Of a stretch of 64,000 nt of DNA, positions 33,636 through 42,143 are shown piece by piece; position 1 is the stretch's first letter; every line of letters begins with the position of its first letter. A program made the position numbers and the translations under genes. The stretch covers positions 2,790,001 through 2,854,000 of the forward strand of contig NZ_CP023701.1 in assembly GCF_008704535.1 (NCBI RefSeq). Reading direction: 5' to 3'. Under the pieces are notes generated by a model. It ran no database searches, was not told the origin of the DNA, and saw nothing but the letters and a program-made list of their open reading frames with translations. Origin of the DNA: Streptomyces subrutilus. Its GTDB lineage: Bacteria; Actinomycetota; Actinomycetes; Streptomycetales; Streptomycetaceae.

Positions 33636-34335
33636 GCGGGGACGCGGCGAGCGCGACCGGCGCCGGGACCAGGGCCGCTCGCGCGGGCGCGACCAGGGTC
33701 TGTCGGACCGGCTGGAGGACGCGGCCGACCGGGTGCAGAAGAACGCCGACCGGGCCGAGCGGGCGGAACGCGCCGAGCGGGCCGAGCAGCGGGCCGAGCG
33801 GGCCAAGGCGGCCGCCGGGCCGGGGGCGCTGGCCCGGCAGCGGGCCCGCCTCGACCTGCCGCGGGCCCCGCGGCGCTCGCTGCTGCCCGAGTACGACCCG
33901 GAGGCCTTCGGGCGGCTCTCGGAGCGGGTGGCGCGCTTCCTCGGCACGGGCCGGTTCATCGTCTGGATGACGATCGTCATCATCGCCTGGGTGCTGTGGA
34001 ACATCTTCGCCCCGGTCCACCTGCGCTTCGACCAGTACCCCTTCATCTTCCTGACGCTGATGCTGTCCCTGCAGGCCTCCTACGCCGCCCCGCTGATCCT
34101 GCTCGCGCAGAACCGGCAGGACGACCGCGACCGGGTCAACCTGGAGCAGGACCGCAAGCAGAACGAGCGGTCCATCGCCGACACGGAGTACCTGACGAGG
34201 GAGATCGCCGCCCTGCGGATGGGTCTGGGCGAGGTCGCCACGCGCGACTGGATCCGCTCCGAGTTCCAGGACCTGATCAAGGAGATGGACGAGCGGCGGC
34301 TGCTGCCCGCCGAACGTGACGAAGGCGACCGCTGA
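33625..34335 (+). CDS. DUF1003 membrane protein
   Basis: A 236-residue protein. Residues 1-65 are highly charged (Arg, Glu, Asp) and likely a coiled coil; two membrane helices lie at about 110-130 (FIVWMTIVIIAWVLWNIF) and 135-160. The family string NRQDDRDRVNLEQD follows, then a long helix. GTG at 33625 overlaps the preceding gene by 11 bases, so both are translated together. The role of DUF1003 is unknown; coupling suggests that it is a membrane partner of the MgtE_N/CBS protein. Confidence 0.87.
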   Translation: MATERGRGERDRRRDQGRSRGRDQGLSDRLEDAADRVQKNADRAERAERAERAEQRAERAKAAAGPGALARQRARLDLPRAPRRSLLPEYDPEAFGRLSERVARFLGTGRFIVWMTIVIIAWVLWNIFAPVHLRFDQYPFIFLTLMLSLQASYAAPLILLAQNRQDDRDRVNLEQDRKQNERSIADTEYLTREIAALRMGLGEVATRDWIRSEFQDLIKEMDERRLLPAERDEGDR

Positions 34336-34365
34336 CGGGCTTTCCTGGCGCGCGCCGCGGCGCCG

Positions 34366-34371
34366 TACCAT
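34366..34371 (+). promoter_or_regulatory. -10 box TACCAT, leaderless type
   Basis: TACCAT stands six bases before the ATG of mrp at 34378, with no ribosome site. Confidence 0.5.
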
Positions 34372-34377
34372 CGGGTC

Positions 34378-35547
34378 ATGGCTACCGACACAAGCTCCGC
34401 CGACGCCGCCGCAGTACCCGGGCAGGACGCGATCCTGGACGCGCTGGCGACGGTGAACGACCCCGAGATCCACCGGCCGATCACCGAGCTCGGCATGGTC
34501 AAATCGGTGGAGATCGGCGACGGCGGCGCGGTCGCGGTCACCGTGTACCTGACGGTGTCGGGCTGCCCGATGCGCGAGACCATCACCAAGAACGTCACCG
34601 AGGCCGTGGAGACGGTCCCGGGCGTCACCTCCGTCGCGGTCACCCTCGACGTGATGAGCGACGAGCAGCGCAAGGACCTGGCGGCCACGCTGCGCGGCGG
34701 CACCGCCGAGCGCGAGGTGCCGTTCGCCAAGCCGGGCTCGCTGACCCGCGTGTACGCGGTCGCGTCCGGCAAGGGCGGCGTCGGCAAGTCCTCGGTCACC
34801 GTCAACCTGGCCGCGGCGATGGCGGCGGACGGGCTGAAGGTCGGCGTGGTCGACGCGGACATCTACGGCCACAGCGTGCCGCGGATGCTGGGCGTCGAGG
34901 GCCGTCCCACCCAGGTCGAGAACATGATCATGCCGCCATCGGCACACGGCGTGAAGGTCATCTCCATCGGCATGTTCACCCCCGGCAACGCGCCGGTGGT
35001 CTGGCGCGGCCCGATGCTGCACCGCGCCCTCCAGCAGTTCCTGGCCGACGTGTTCTGGGGCGACCTGGACGTCCTGCTGCTGGACCTGCCGCCGGGCACC
35101 GGCGACATCGCGATCTCGGTGGCCCAGCTGGTGCCGAACGCCGAGATCCTCGTGGTCACCACCCCGCAGCAGGCCGCGGCCGAGGTCGCGGAGCGGGCCG
35201 GCTCGATCGCCGTGCAGACCCACCAGAAGATCGTCGGCGTCGTCGAGAACATGTCGGGCCTGCCCTGCCCGCACTGCGACGAGATGGTCGACGTGTTCGG
35301 CTCGGGCGGCGGCCAGAGGGTCGCCGACGGCCTGACCAAGACGGTCGGCGCGTCCGTGCCGGTGCTGGGTTCCATCCCGATCGACGTCCGGCTGCGCGAG
35401 GGCGGCGACGACGGCACGCCGGTCGTGCTGTCCGACCCGGACTCCCCGGCCGGCGCGGCGCTGCGGGCCATCGCGGGCAAGCTGGGCGGCCGCGCGCGCG
35501 GCCTGTCGGGCATGTCCCTGGGCATCACCCCGCGCAACAAGTTCTGA
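34378..35547 (+). CDS. mrp: Mrp/NBP35 family Fe-S cluster carrier ATPase
   Basis: A 389-residue P-loop ATPase. The N-terminal MIP18/DUF59 domain (residues 15-95) includes NDPEIHRPITELGMVKS and SGCPMRETI. The deviant Walker A is SGKGGVGKSS (about 129-138); the CPxC cluster-binding motif reads LPCPHCDE (about 297). It assembles or transfers iron-sulfur clusters to target proteins. The mycobacterial mrp (Rv1229c) lies in the same region. The gene appears to be transcribed without a leader. Confidence 0.93.
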   Translation: MATDTSSADAAAVPGQDAILDALATVNDPEIHRPITELGMVKSVEIGDGGAVAVTVYLTVSGCPMRETITKNVTEAVETVPGVTSVAVTLDVMSDEQRKDLAATLRGGTAEREVPFAKPGSLTRVYAVASGKGGVGKSSVTVNLAAAMAADGLKVGVVDADIYGHSVPRMLGVEGRPTQVENMIMPPSAHGVKVISIGMFTPGNAPVVWRGPMLHRALQQFLADVFWGDLDVLLLDLPPGTGDIAISVAQLVPNAEILVVTTPQQAAAEVAERAGSIAVQTHQKIVGVVENMSGLPCPHCDEMVDVFGSGGGQRVADGLTKTVGASVPVLGSIPIDVRLREGGDDGTPVVLSDPDSPAGAALRAIAGKLGGRARGLSGMSLGITPRNKF

Positions 35548-35581
35548 CCCGCCCGGACCGGGCGCCCGACCCGGACGGACC

Positions 35582-35625
35582 ACGCGCGACGGCCCCGCGG
35601 AACGCTCCGCGGGGCCGTCGCGCGT
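35582..35625. terminator. Bidirectional terminator hairpin
   Basis: A perfect 20-bp stem with a four-base loop lies between converging genes. Confidence 0.85.
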
Positions 35626-35637
35626 GCCGCGGGCGGT

Positions 35638-36393
35638 CTACTCGTACGAGCCGAGGTCCTCGATCGCGCAGAACCCGAGGCCGTACGCGCTCATGCCCCG
35701 CCCGTACGCGCCGAGGTGCACCCCCGCGCCGGTGGAGCCGGCCAGGACCCAGCCGAACTCCGACTCGCGGTAGTGGAAGGGCGTCGGCTCCCCGTCCACC
35801 GGCAGGGACAGCGTCGACCAGTCCTCGCCGCCGAGGTCGTCGGCGAGCTCCCAGGCGGCCTCCGTCTGCTGGTCCAGCCATTCGCTGCGCAGGGTGTGGT
35901 CCATCTGCCCGGGCCAGCTGTAGGCCAGCAGCCCGGAGCCGGCCAGCCAGGCCGCCGTGGCGACCGAGGTGGCCTCCAGGGTGCCGGTGCCGTCGGCGCT
36001 GCGGCGCAGCGGGTTGCTCGCGACGGTGACGACCACCGCGAAGCGCTCCTTCTCCCCGGTGGCGAGCTCTCCGCGGACGGAGGGCTCGTCGCCGTGGCCG
36101 GTGGAGCCGTGCTCCACGGTGCCGTCGGCGGCGGCGCCGACCTGCATCAGCCAGCGGGGGCCGGTGAAGGCGCCGTCCAGCCCGTACCAGGGGAAGTCGG
36201 CGGCGAGGAACGGCGCTGCCGTCCGGCGGGGTGCCGGGGCGGGCGCGGCGGGGTCCTGCGGGTCCGCGGGCGCGGCCTGCGCGCCCTGCGGGTCGTGCGG
36301 TGCCTGCGGGTCGTTCGGGTCGTGCTCGGCTGCTGCGGCGGTCGGCGCTTCGGCGGGCTGCACCGCGAACCGGCTGCTGCTCGTCGTCTCCAT
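35638..36393 (-). CDS. Conserved hypothetical protein
   Basis: A 251-residue soluble protein without a membrane segment. Residues 1-55 are an Ala/Pro/Asp/Gln linker; from about 60 it is a globular domain with AADFPWYGLDGAFTGPRWLMQV and FAVVVTVASNPLRR, ending in a Gly/Tyr-rich part GAYGRGMSAYGLGFCAIEDL. Three Trp-rich strings suggest a carbohydrate- or ligand-binding fold, but I cannot identify a family. ATG at 36393 is chosen because upstream codons lack a ribosome site. It lies downstream of tatB on the same strand. Confidence 0.65.
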   Translation of the reverse strand: METTSSSRFAVQPAEAPTAAAAEHDPNDPQAPHDPQGAQAAPADPQDPAAPAPAPRRTAAPFLAADFPWYGLDGAFTGPRWLMQVGAAADGTVEHGSTGHGDEPSVRGELATGEKERFAVVVTVASNPLRRSADGTGTLEATSVATAAWLAGSGLLAYSWPGQMDHTLRSEWLDQQTEAAWELADDLGGEDWSTLSLPVDGEPTPFHYRESEFGWVLAGSTGAGVHLGAYGRGMSAYGLGFCAIEDLGSYE

Positions 36394-36532
36394 CTGGGCG
36401 GCCTTTCGTTCCGTGGGGTCCGGAACGGCCCTCCCCCTCGCTTCGCTGGGGGGACCCCCTCCCTCGGGCGGTCCAGGGTCCGGACTCATGGAGGATAGCC
36501 ATGGGACCGCGGATCGTCGGGCAGGCGGCGCC

Positions 36533-36979
36533 TCAGGTGGCGTCGGCGTCGAAGCGGGCGTGCTGCTCCGCGGCGGGCGCGGCGGGCTTCTTCAGCAGGT
36601 CGGGACCGGCCGCGGCGGGCGGGGCGGACGGCGCGGCGGCGGGCGCCGCGGGCTCGGCCTCCCTGCCGTTCACGGCGTCGGTGACGTCGGTGAGCTCCTT
36701 GCGGAGGTCGAAGCTGCTGCGGATCTCCTTGAGGTCCTCGTTCTCGCCCAGCTGCTTGCGGATGAAGGTCTTCGGATTCAGGTCCTCGAACTCGAAGTCC
36801 TTGAATTCGGGGCCGAGTTCGGAGCGGATGTCCTGCTTGGCGCTGTCCGAGAAGGCGCGGATCTTCCGGATGACGCCGGTGACGTCCTGGATGACCTTGG
36901 GCAGCTTGTCCGGGCCGAAGACCAGGATGGCCAGCACCACGATCGTGACAAGTTCGAGTGCGCCTATGTCGTTGAACAC
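36533..36979 (-). CDS. tatB: Sec-independent protein translocase subunit TatB
   Basis: A 148-residue TatB. The membrane helix is residues 4-20 (IGALELVTIVVLAILVFGP), followed by the hinge GPDKLPKVI and an amphipathic helix; residues from about 75 are coiled and Ala/Pro-rich. With TatA and TatC (not in this window) it forms the receptor for twin-arginine signal peptides. GAGGAG precedes the GTG by seven bases. It follows htrA in the same direction, as Rv1224 follows Rv1223 in M. tuberculosis. TACCGT (minus strand, 37019-37024) upstream could be its own -10 box. Confidence 0.92.
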   Translation of the reverse strand: MFNDIGALELVTIVVLAILVFGPDKLPKVIQDVTGVIRKIRAFSDSAKQDIRSELGPEFKDFEFEDLNPKTFIRKQLGENEDLKEIRSSFDLRKELTDVTDAVNGREAEPAAPAAAPSAPPAAAGPDLLKKPAAPAAEQHARFDADAT

Positions 36980-37095
36980 CTTGCCGCTCCTCGGCTCTCT
37001 TCACTCCGGCCCCGACACACGGTACCCGGCCTTCTCCGCGTGGCCCTACCCGCGTACCGCACCGGAAACGGTTTCACCCGCGCGTCACGCGGCGC

Positions 37096-38469
37096 TCATG
37101 AGCCGTTCGCCGATCCGAGGACCACTTCCAGCGTGCGCTCCCGGCCGTCGCGGACCACGGTGAGGGCCAGCGGATCACCCGGCCGGTGGGCCCTGATCTT
37201 GATGATGAGCTCGTCACCGCCCCGGACGCGCTGTCCGTCGACCTTGGTGATGACGTCCCCGGCCCTGATGCCGGCGCGGGCGCCGGGCCCGTCGGCCACC
37301 ACGGAGGGCTTGCCGTCCGCGCCCTTGTCCCCGACCCGGGCTCCGTCGCCCGTGTACTGCATGTCGAGGGTGACTCCGATGACGGGGTGGGTGGCGCGGC
37401 CGGTGCGGATGAGCTCTTCGGCGACGCGCTTGCCCTGGTTGACCGGGATGGCGAAGCCCAGTCCGATGGAGCCGCCCTGCCGGACCCCTTCGGCCCCGTC
37501 CCCGTCGGCCTTGTCCGCGCCCCGGATCGCACTGTTGATGCCGATCACGCGGGCCCGGGAGTCGAGGAGGGGGCCGCCCGAGTTGCCGGGGTTGATGGGG
37601 GCGTCGGTCTGGAGGGCGTCCACGTAGCTGATGTCGCTGCCGTCGCCCTTGTCCCCGCCTGCGGTGACCGGGCGGCCGGTGGCGCTGATGATGCCGGCCG
37701 TGACCGTGTTGGACAGGTCGAACGGCGCTCCGATGGCCACCACCGGATCGCCGACCTTCACGTTCTCCGAGTTGCCCAGGCTCAGCGGCCGCAGCCCGCG
37801 CACCCCGCTGACCTTGACCACGGCGAGGTCGTAGCCGGAGTCGCGGCCGACCAGCTCGGCGCTGACGCTCTCGCCGGTGCTGAAGGTGACCGTTATCGCC
37901 TTGGCGTCGGCGACGACGTGGTTGTTGGTGAGGATGTGGCCCTGCCCGTCGAGGACGAAGCCGGTGCCCGTGCCGCCGCCGGAGGCGGCCCGTACGTGCA
38001 GGGTCACCACGCCGGGCAGGGCGGTGGCCGCGATCCCGGCCACGCTGTCGGGCGCCCGGCCCCGGTCCGCCTCGGCGGCCGCCTGGGGCAGCTCCAGCCG
38101 GGTGCTGCTCCGCCGTTCGGCCAGCACGCCGAGGTAGCCGCCGATGCCGCCGGCGAGCAGCGCGGTGCCCAGGCCGAAGGCGACGAGGTGCCACAGCCGG
38201 AAACCACCGCGCCCGCGGCCCCGGTCCACCGTCTGGAGCGGCTGTTCGCCCCAGGGGTCGTACCGCACCGCGGGCGGCGCCCCGGCCGGATCACCGGCGT
38301 CCTCGGGCGCGGCCCCCGGCCCGGTCCCGGGCCCGGCCTCCGGCAGCGGGTCGGGAGCCGTGGCCGTCCCCGGCCGCGGCGGGGGAACCCCGTCGGGGCG
38401 CGGATCGGCCGCGGCCTCGGGCCGGCTCCACCACAGTGGAGCCGGTTCGGTGTGCTGCCTGTCGGCCAT
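37096..38469 (-). CDS. htrA: Membrane-anchored HtrA/DegP-type serine protease with PDZ domain
   Basis: A 457-residue protein. A Pro/Ala/Asp cytosolic part (1-105) is followed by a membrane helix (about 107-127). The trypsin-like domain has His about 184 in LTNNHVVAD, Asp about 214 in YDLAVVKV and Ser about 297 in NPGNSGGPLL. A C-terminal PDZ domain (GARAGIRAGDVITKVDG) ends the protein. It degrades misfolded extracytoplasmic proteins. The start at 38469 has GGGGAG five bases before ATG. Downstream of rseA and sigE, matching the mycobacterial order sigE-rseA-htrA-tatB, so probably under control of this sigma factor. Confidence 0.93.
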   Translation of the reverse strand: MADRQHTEPAPLWWSRPEAAADPRPDGVPPPRPGTATAPDPLPEAGPGTGPGAAPEDAGDPAGAPPAVRYDPWGEQPLQTVDRGRGRGGFRLWHLVAFGLGTALLAGGIGGYLGVLAERRSSTRLELPQAAAEADRGRAPDSVAGIAATALPGVVTLHVRAASGGGTGTGFVLDGQGHILTNNHVVADAKAITVTFSTGESVSAELVGRDSGYDLAVVKVSGVRGLRPLSLGNSENVKVGDPVVAIGAPFDLSNTVTAGIISATGRPVTAGGDKGDGSDISYVDALQTDAPINPGNSGGPLLDSRARVIGINSAIRGADKADGDGAEGVRQGGSIGLGFAIPVNQGKRVAEELIRTGRATHPVIGVTLDMQYTGDGARVGDKGADGKPSVVADGPGARAGIRAGDVITKVDGQRVRGGDELIIKIRAHRPGDPLALTVVRDGRERTLEVVLGSANGS

Positions 38470-38523
38470 GGGCGCTCCCCGCGTGCTCGTGCGCATGTGC
38501 CGCAGATTCAATCAGGTCCCGGG

Positions 38524-39207
38524 TCAGCGCAGCAGGGAGACGGGTCGAGCCGACGTCACGGGGGACGGGTGGAGCGGCGGGAGCGGCGCCGGCAGGGACG
38601 AGGCGAGTCCCGGCCCGGGGACGGCGGCGGGCGTGGGCAGCCGGTCGCGCACGACCGCGTCGGCCACGGAGACGCCCGGTCCGGGTCGGGAGGCGGGCGC
38701 GGGGGACTCACCCCGGGCGTTCGGCTCCACTCCGTCCAGCGGCAGCGAGCCGCCGAGCGCGAGCGCGGCCAGCGACACGGCTCCGGCGGCCACGAACGCC
38801 AGCCGCCGGCGCGGTCGGCCCACCTCGTGGATGCGGAACCCCTCCTGGCGCGCCGGGGCGGCCGGGGGCAGGGCGTAGGCGAACGAGGAGAAGGGGTCGG
38901 CCCCGGGCGGGGCCGCCCTCCGGCCTGCGGAACCACCGGGCCCGGCGGGACCGGGCGGGCCGTCCGGGCCGCCGCCCGGCAGCCCTTGGAGCCGGGCCAG
39001 CAGCCCGGCGGACAGCGGCGGCGGGGCGCTCTCCACGAAGAGGGTCTTCAGGCGGCGCTGCGCATCGGCCTCGGCCTTGCACTTGGCGCAGGTGGCGAGG
39101 TGCGACAGGACCCGCTCGCGGGCGTCGTGGTTCAACTCGCCGTCCACCAGTGCGGCGAGGCGGTCGCCCAGGTGTTGTTCGGCAGGGGACGGACTGGCTC
39201 CGCTCAC
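38524..39207 (-). CDS. rseA: Zinc-finger anti-sigma factor (RseA-type, ZAS)
   Basis: A 227-residue anti-sigma factor. The ZAS motif is H36-x3-C40-x2-C43 (HLATCAKC); a membrane helix lies at about 125-148; the rest is a Pro/Ala-rich tail outside. It would hold the neighbouring sigma factor inactive and release it on oxidation, envelope stress or phosphorylation-triggered proteolysis. GTG at 39207 overlaps the stop of the sigma gene (GTGA). Homologous to mycobacterial RseA (Rv1222) by position. Confidence 0.92.
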   Translation of the reverse strand: MSGASPSPAEQHLGDRLAALVDGELNHDARERVLSHLATCAKCKAEADAQRRLKTLFVESAPPPLSAGLLARLQGLPGGGPDGPPGPAGPGGSAGRRAAPPGADPFSSFAYALPPAAPARQEGFRIHEVGRPRRRLAFVAAGAVSLAALALGGSLPLDGVEPNARGESPAPASRPGPGVSVADAVVRDRLPTPAAVPGPGLASSLPAPLPPLHPSPVTSARPVSLLR

Positions 39208-39983
39208 TCGGCTCCGCCCTCTCCCCCGGCACCGGGCGTGCCCACCGCCGCTCCCGCCAGCGCGCGCTGCTCCGCACGGGCCTCGGGAGACCGGTGCTTG
39301 AGCGCCTTGCGCAGGTGCGAGCGGCCGCGGTGGATGCGGCTGCGGACGGTGCCGAGCTTCACGCCGAGGGTGGCGGCGATCTCCTCGTACGACAGCCCCT
39401 CGATGTCGCACAGCACCACGGCGGCGCGGAACTCGGGCGCGAGGGTGTCCAGCGCCTGCTGCACGTCCGCGTCGAAGTGGGTGTCGTGCAGCACCTGCTG
39501 CGGGGAGGGCTCGCGGCTCGGCAGCCGCTCCGCGGCGTCGTCGCCGAGCGCGTCGAAGCGGATGCGCTGCTTGCGGCGGACCATGTCCAGGAACAGGTTC
39601 GTGGTGATCCGGTGCAGCCAGCCCTCGAAGGTGCCGGGCGTGTACGTGGACAGCGACCGGAAGACACGGACGAAGACCTCTTGCGTCAGGTCCTCGGCAT
39701 CGTGCTGGTTGCCCGTCAGACGGTAGGCGAGACGGTAGACCCGCGCACTGTGCGTGCTGACGATCTCCTCCCACGAGGGAGGCGTCCACGCCTGCGAGCC
39801 CGCATCGGCGGCAAAGGTCGCGGTGGTTGCGGTGTCGGCGGTGTGGAAGCGGTCAGCAATGTCGGTCACGGATTTCGGCTCACCCGCCGACCAGAAGAGA
39901 CGCCTGAACACGCCTCCACGATCCACAGGGGCAGCCGCACCTCCCCTGTCGGCTCTGGTGGTGTCCAGTGGAGTCCCTACCAT
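39204..39983 (-). CDS. sigE: ECF RNA polymerase sigma factor (Mycobacterium SigE type)
   Basis: A 259-residue sigma-70 family protein of group IV with an N-terminal extension of about 80 residues. Region 2 holds [20 protein letters not shown] and [20 protein letters not shown]; region 4 holds [26 protein letters not shown] stands before the ATG at 39983. Mycobacterial SigE governs envelope and heat stress and is followed by rseA, htrA and tatB, as here. Note that S. coelicolor has another gene called sigE; this one is the mycobacterial-type paralogue. It diverges from the O-methyltransferase gene across a shared 178-base region. Confidence 0.93.
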   Translation of the reverse strand: MVGTPLDTTRADRGGAAAPVDRGGVFRRLFWSAGEPKSVTDIADRFHTADTATTATFAADAGSQAWTPPSWEEIVSTHSARVYRLAYRLTGNQHDAEDLTQEVFVRVFRSLSTYTPGTFEGWLHRITTNLFLDMVRRKQRIRFDALGDDAAERLPSREPSPQQVLHDTHFDADVQQALDTLAPEFRAAVVLCDIEGLSYEEIAATLGVKLGTVRSRIHRGRSHLRKALKHRSPEARAEQRALAGAAVGTPGAGGEGGAE

Positions 39984-40150
39984 AGCCACCCCCTCCGTCA
40001 GCTCGGGATAAGCATTTTTGCAGTATCTTTGCCCTGGTCCGGGACCCCGGAAGGACGCGTACCGCCGATCTGCCCGGCGCCGTCCCTTCTGATCCCGCCT
40101 CCACCCTTCACAACGCCCGGTCCCATCTGCGGGTTCCCGACGCCAGCGGA

Positions 40151-40156
40151 TACAGT
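40151..40156 (+). promoter_or_regulatory. -10 box TACAGT of the O-methyltransferase gene
   Basis: TACAGT would start transcription near 40163, just past the TTG at 40162 and before the AGGAG ribosome site at 40181-40185. Confidence 0.45.
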
Positions 40157-40161
40157 CACCG

Positions 40162-40824
40162 TTGCCACAACTATGGGGACAGGAGAGGGTCATTACCGGC
40201 AACCGGCAGACGAGCTGGGCGTTCGCCGACGCGTTTGTCGCCGAGGACGACGCTCTGCGGTGGGCCCGCGACCGGTCCAGGGAAGCGGGACTGCGGTCCG
40301 TCTCCCCCGGTACCGGGGCCGCGCTGCGCCTGCTCGCCGCCACCGCGGACGCCAAGGCGGTGGCCGAGATCGGTACCGGAACGGGCGTCTCCGGCATCCA
40401 CCTGCTCCACGGAATGCGCCCCGACGGGGTCCTGACCACGGTCGATCCCGAGGCCGACCGGCAGGCCTTCGCCCGCCAGGCCTTCCGCGCCGCCGGCTTC
40501 GCCGGCAACCGCGCCCGCTTCATCCCCGGCCGCGCCCTCGACGTGCTCCCCCGTCTCGCCGACGGCGGGTACGACCTCGTCTTCTGCGACGGGGACCCCA
40601 CCGAGTCCCTGGACTACCTCGCCGAATCGTTGCGGCTGCTGCGCCCCGGCGGGCTGGTCTGCTTCGAGGGGGTCTTCTCCGACGGCCGCACGGTCGACTC
40701 GGCGGCCCAGCCCGTGGAGGTGCTGCGCGTGCGCGAACTGCTCCGCAGCGTCCGGGAGAGCCCGGCCCTGGAGGCCGCCCTGCTCCCGGTGGGCGACGGC
40801 CTGCTGTGCGCCGTGCGGCGCTGA
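40162..40824 (+). CDS. O-methyltransferase (class I SAM, Rv1220c type)
   Basis: A SAM-dependent methyltransferase of the caffeoyl-CoA/catechol O-methyltransferase type. SAM motif I reads [12 protein letters not shown]; the metal/acid region reads [17 protein letters not shown]. Coordinates use TTG at 40162 (220 residues), but the only good ribosome site, AGGAG at 40181-40185, is six bases before ATT at 40192, which encodes the start of [11 protein letters not shown] (210 residues). ATT is the likelier start. The substrate is unknown. It is divergent from sigE, as in M. tuberculosis. Confidence 0.88.
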   Translation: MPQLWGQERVITGNRQTSWAFADAFVAEDDALRWARDRSREAGLRSVSPGTGAALRLLAATADAKAVAEIGTGTGVSGIHLLHGMRPDGVLTTVDPEADRQAFARQAFRAAGFAGNRARFIPGRALDVLPRLADGGYDLVFCDGDPTESLDYLAESLRLLRPGGLVCFEGVFSDGRTVDSAAQPVEVLRVRELLRSVRESPALEAALLPVGDGLLCAVRR

Positions 40825-40867
40825 CCCCCCTGCGACCGCACGCCCCTGCGCACCCGGGGGCCGCCCG

Positions 40868-41485
40868 TCAGCGCAGCAGGGCGAAGGCGAGCGCGGAGAC
40901 GGCCCCCAGCGCCGCCCCGGCCGCCACCTGCGCCGGGGTGTGCGCCCGCAGCACCAGGCGCGCCCAGCCGACGGCCGGGAGGAGGGGCAGGGCGAGCAGG
41001 GCCACGGGTCCGAGGGCGGTCAGCAGGACCGTGAGCGTGCCGCCGGCCACCGACAGGTGGACGGATATCTGCCAGCCCACCGTGACCAGCAGCGTCGCGA
41101 CGAGGCCGACGAGCATCGCGGCGACCAGCGCGAGGACCTCGGACGGGGCCCCGAGGGCGCGCAGCAGTGCGGTCCCGGCGGCCACGGAGGCGAGGCTGAG
41201 CACCATCGGCGCGACCCGCTGGCGCCGCACCCGGATGTGCTGGTCGGTCAGCCTCCCGCGCCGCACCCCGTACGCGATGATCCCGAGCGGGACGCCGCCG
41301 CAGAACAGGGCCGCGAGCAGCCCCCAGCCCAGGCCCGGCCAGGACCCGGTGGCGTGCGCGCCGATCAGCAGGAGCTGCGCGATCACCAGGTTGGCGGGGG
41401 CCAGGACGTCGGACAGCACCCGCGCCGCCTTCTGCCGCGGCGTGCAGTCGGCGAAGACGGGCGGGGCGGGCGGGGCGAAGGACAC
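40868..41485 (-). CDS. PAP2-type phosphatase, membrane
   Basis: A 205-residue protein with five or six membrane helices. It keeps the PAP2 outline: the basic RVRRQRV stretch near residue 85, the short HLSVAGG central motif and the final RAHTPAQVAAGAALGAV. This corresponds to KxxxxxxRP, SGH and SRxxxxxHxxxD, but the SGH and SR residues are poorly conserved, so activity is not certain. A lipid phosphate or prenyl-phosphate substrate would be expected. GTG at 41485 starts it. Confidence 0.83.
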   Translation of the reverse strand: MSFAPPAPPVFADCTPRQKAARVLSDVLAPANLVIAQLLLIGAHATGSWPGLGWGLLAALFCGGVPLGIIAYGVRRGRLTDQHIRVRRQRVAPMVLSLASVAAGTALLRALGAPSEVLALVAAMLVGLVATLLVTVGWQISVHLSVAGGTLTVLLTALGPVALLALPLLPAVGWARLVLRAHTPAQVAAGAALGAVSALAFALLR

Positions 41486-41573
41486 GCATGACTCCGGAGC
41501 GGCGGGGAAGGCGCGCGGGGACGCGGAGAGCGGACCGGCGGGCCCTGGCGGGGGCCGGCCGGTCCGGGGTACG

Positions 41574-41617
41574 GCACTGCCCCGGCCGCTCGTCGGGACG
41601 AGCGGCCGGGGCAGTGC
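41574..41617. terminator. Terminator hairpin
   Basis: A 21-bp stem with a GC-rich loop lies after the stop of the DUF3117 gene (minus strand), before the PAP2 gene. Confidence 0.8.
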
Positions 41618-41642
41618 GGAGAACGCAGAGGGTGCCGACGGT

Positions 41643-41810
41643 TCAGCCGACGACCTTCTTCAGGGCGTCACCCAGGGCGTCCGCCTCGTCGGGGGTCAGC
41701 TCGACGACAAGCCGACCACCGCCTTCGAGCGGTACGCGCATGACGATGCCCCGCCCCTCCTTGGTGACCTCGAGCGGGCCGTCGCCCGTCCGCGGCTTCA
41801 TGGCCGCCAT
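41643..41810 (-). CDS. DUF3117 small protein (Rv1211-like)
   Basis: A 55-residue protein too short for most gene callers: MAAMKPRTGDGPLEVTKEGR at the start and TPDEADALGDALKKVVG at the end, matching the actinobacterial DUF3117 family. The start ATG at 41810 has GGAAGGGG upstream. Rv1211 of M. tuberculosis lies in the same place beside tagA. Soluble, no cysteine. Function unknown. Confidence 0.88.
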   Translation of the reverse strand: MAAMKPRTGDGPLEVTKEGRGIVMRVPLEGGGRLVVELTPDEADALGDALKKVVG

Positions 41811-42143
41811 GCTCGTTCCCCTTCCTGAAACCAGCTCATCGTCAGCCGACGGCCCCGTTCAGGCGCCTAGTACCCGGCATCGAACACATTGCTTCTTGGC
41901 CATTATCCCGCATGTCAGGACCCGATGACCAACATCGCCCGTGAACGGTTCGGCAACGCGCTCGGCCAAAACCACTCATTTCGGGGACCCGCCTGCGATA
42001 CTTCGCCGCCGCTCCCGGCGAACGGGCTCCGCTTTCTTTGACGCACATCACATGTGTGCCCGCCGCCCGGTCCGCCATGCTGGCCCTTGCACCGGCAAGT
42101 ACCGGCCGGTAGCCAAGCCCGCGACGAAGGGGGACCCCCTGCC
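41811..42143. promoter_or_regulatory. Divergent intergenic region
   Basis: A 333-base gap between DUF3117 (minus) and the enoyl-CoA hydratase (plus). On the minus strand GATAAT (41902-41907) with TTGGTC (41927-41932), 19 bases apart, is a plausible promoter for DUF3117. Plus-strand TTGACG at 42038 has no convincing -10 partner. ACATGT lies within a partial inverted repeat at 42041-42059. No gene seen. Confidence 0.4.

Noticed and set aside
42038..42059. CRP-like binding site before the enoyl-CoA hydratase
   Set aside because: Half-sites do not match TGTGA-N6-TCACA in order; only a partial inverted repeat is present.
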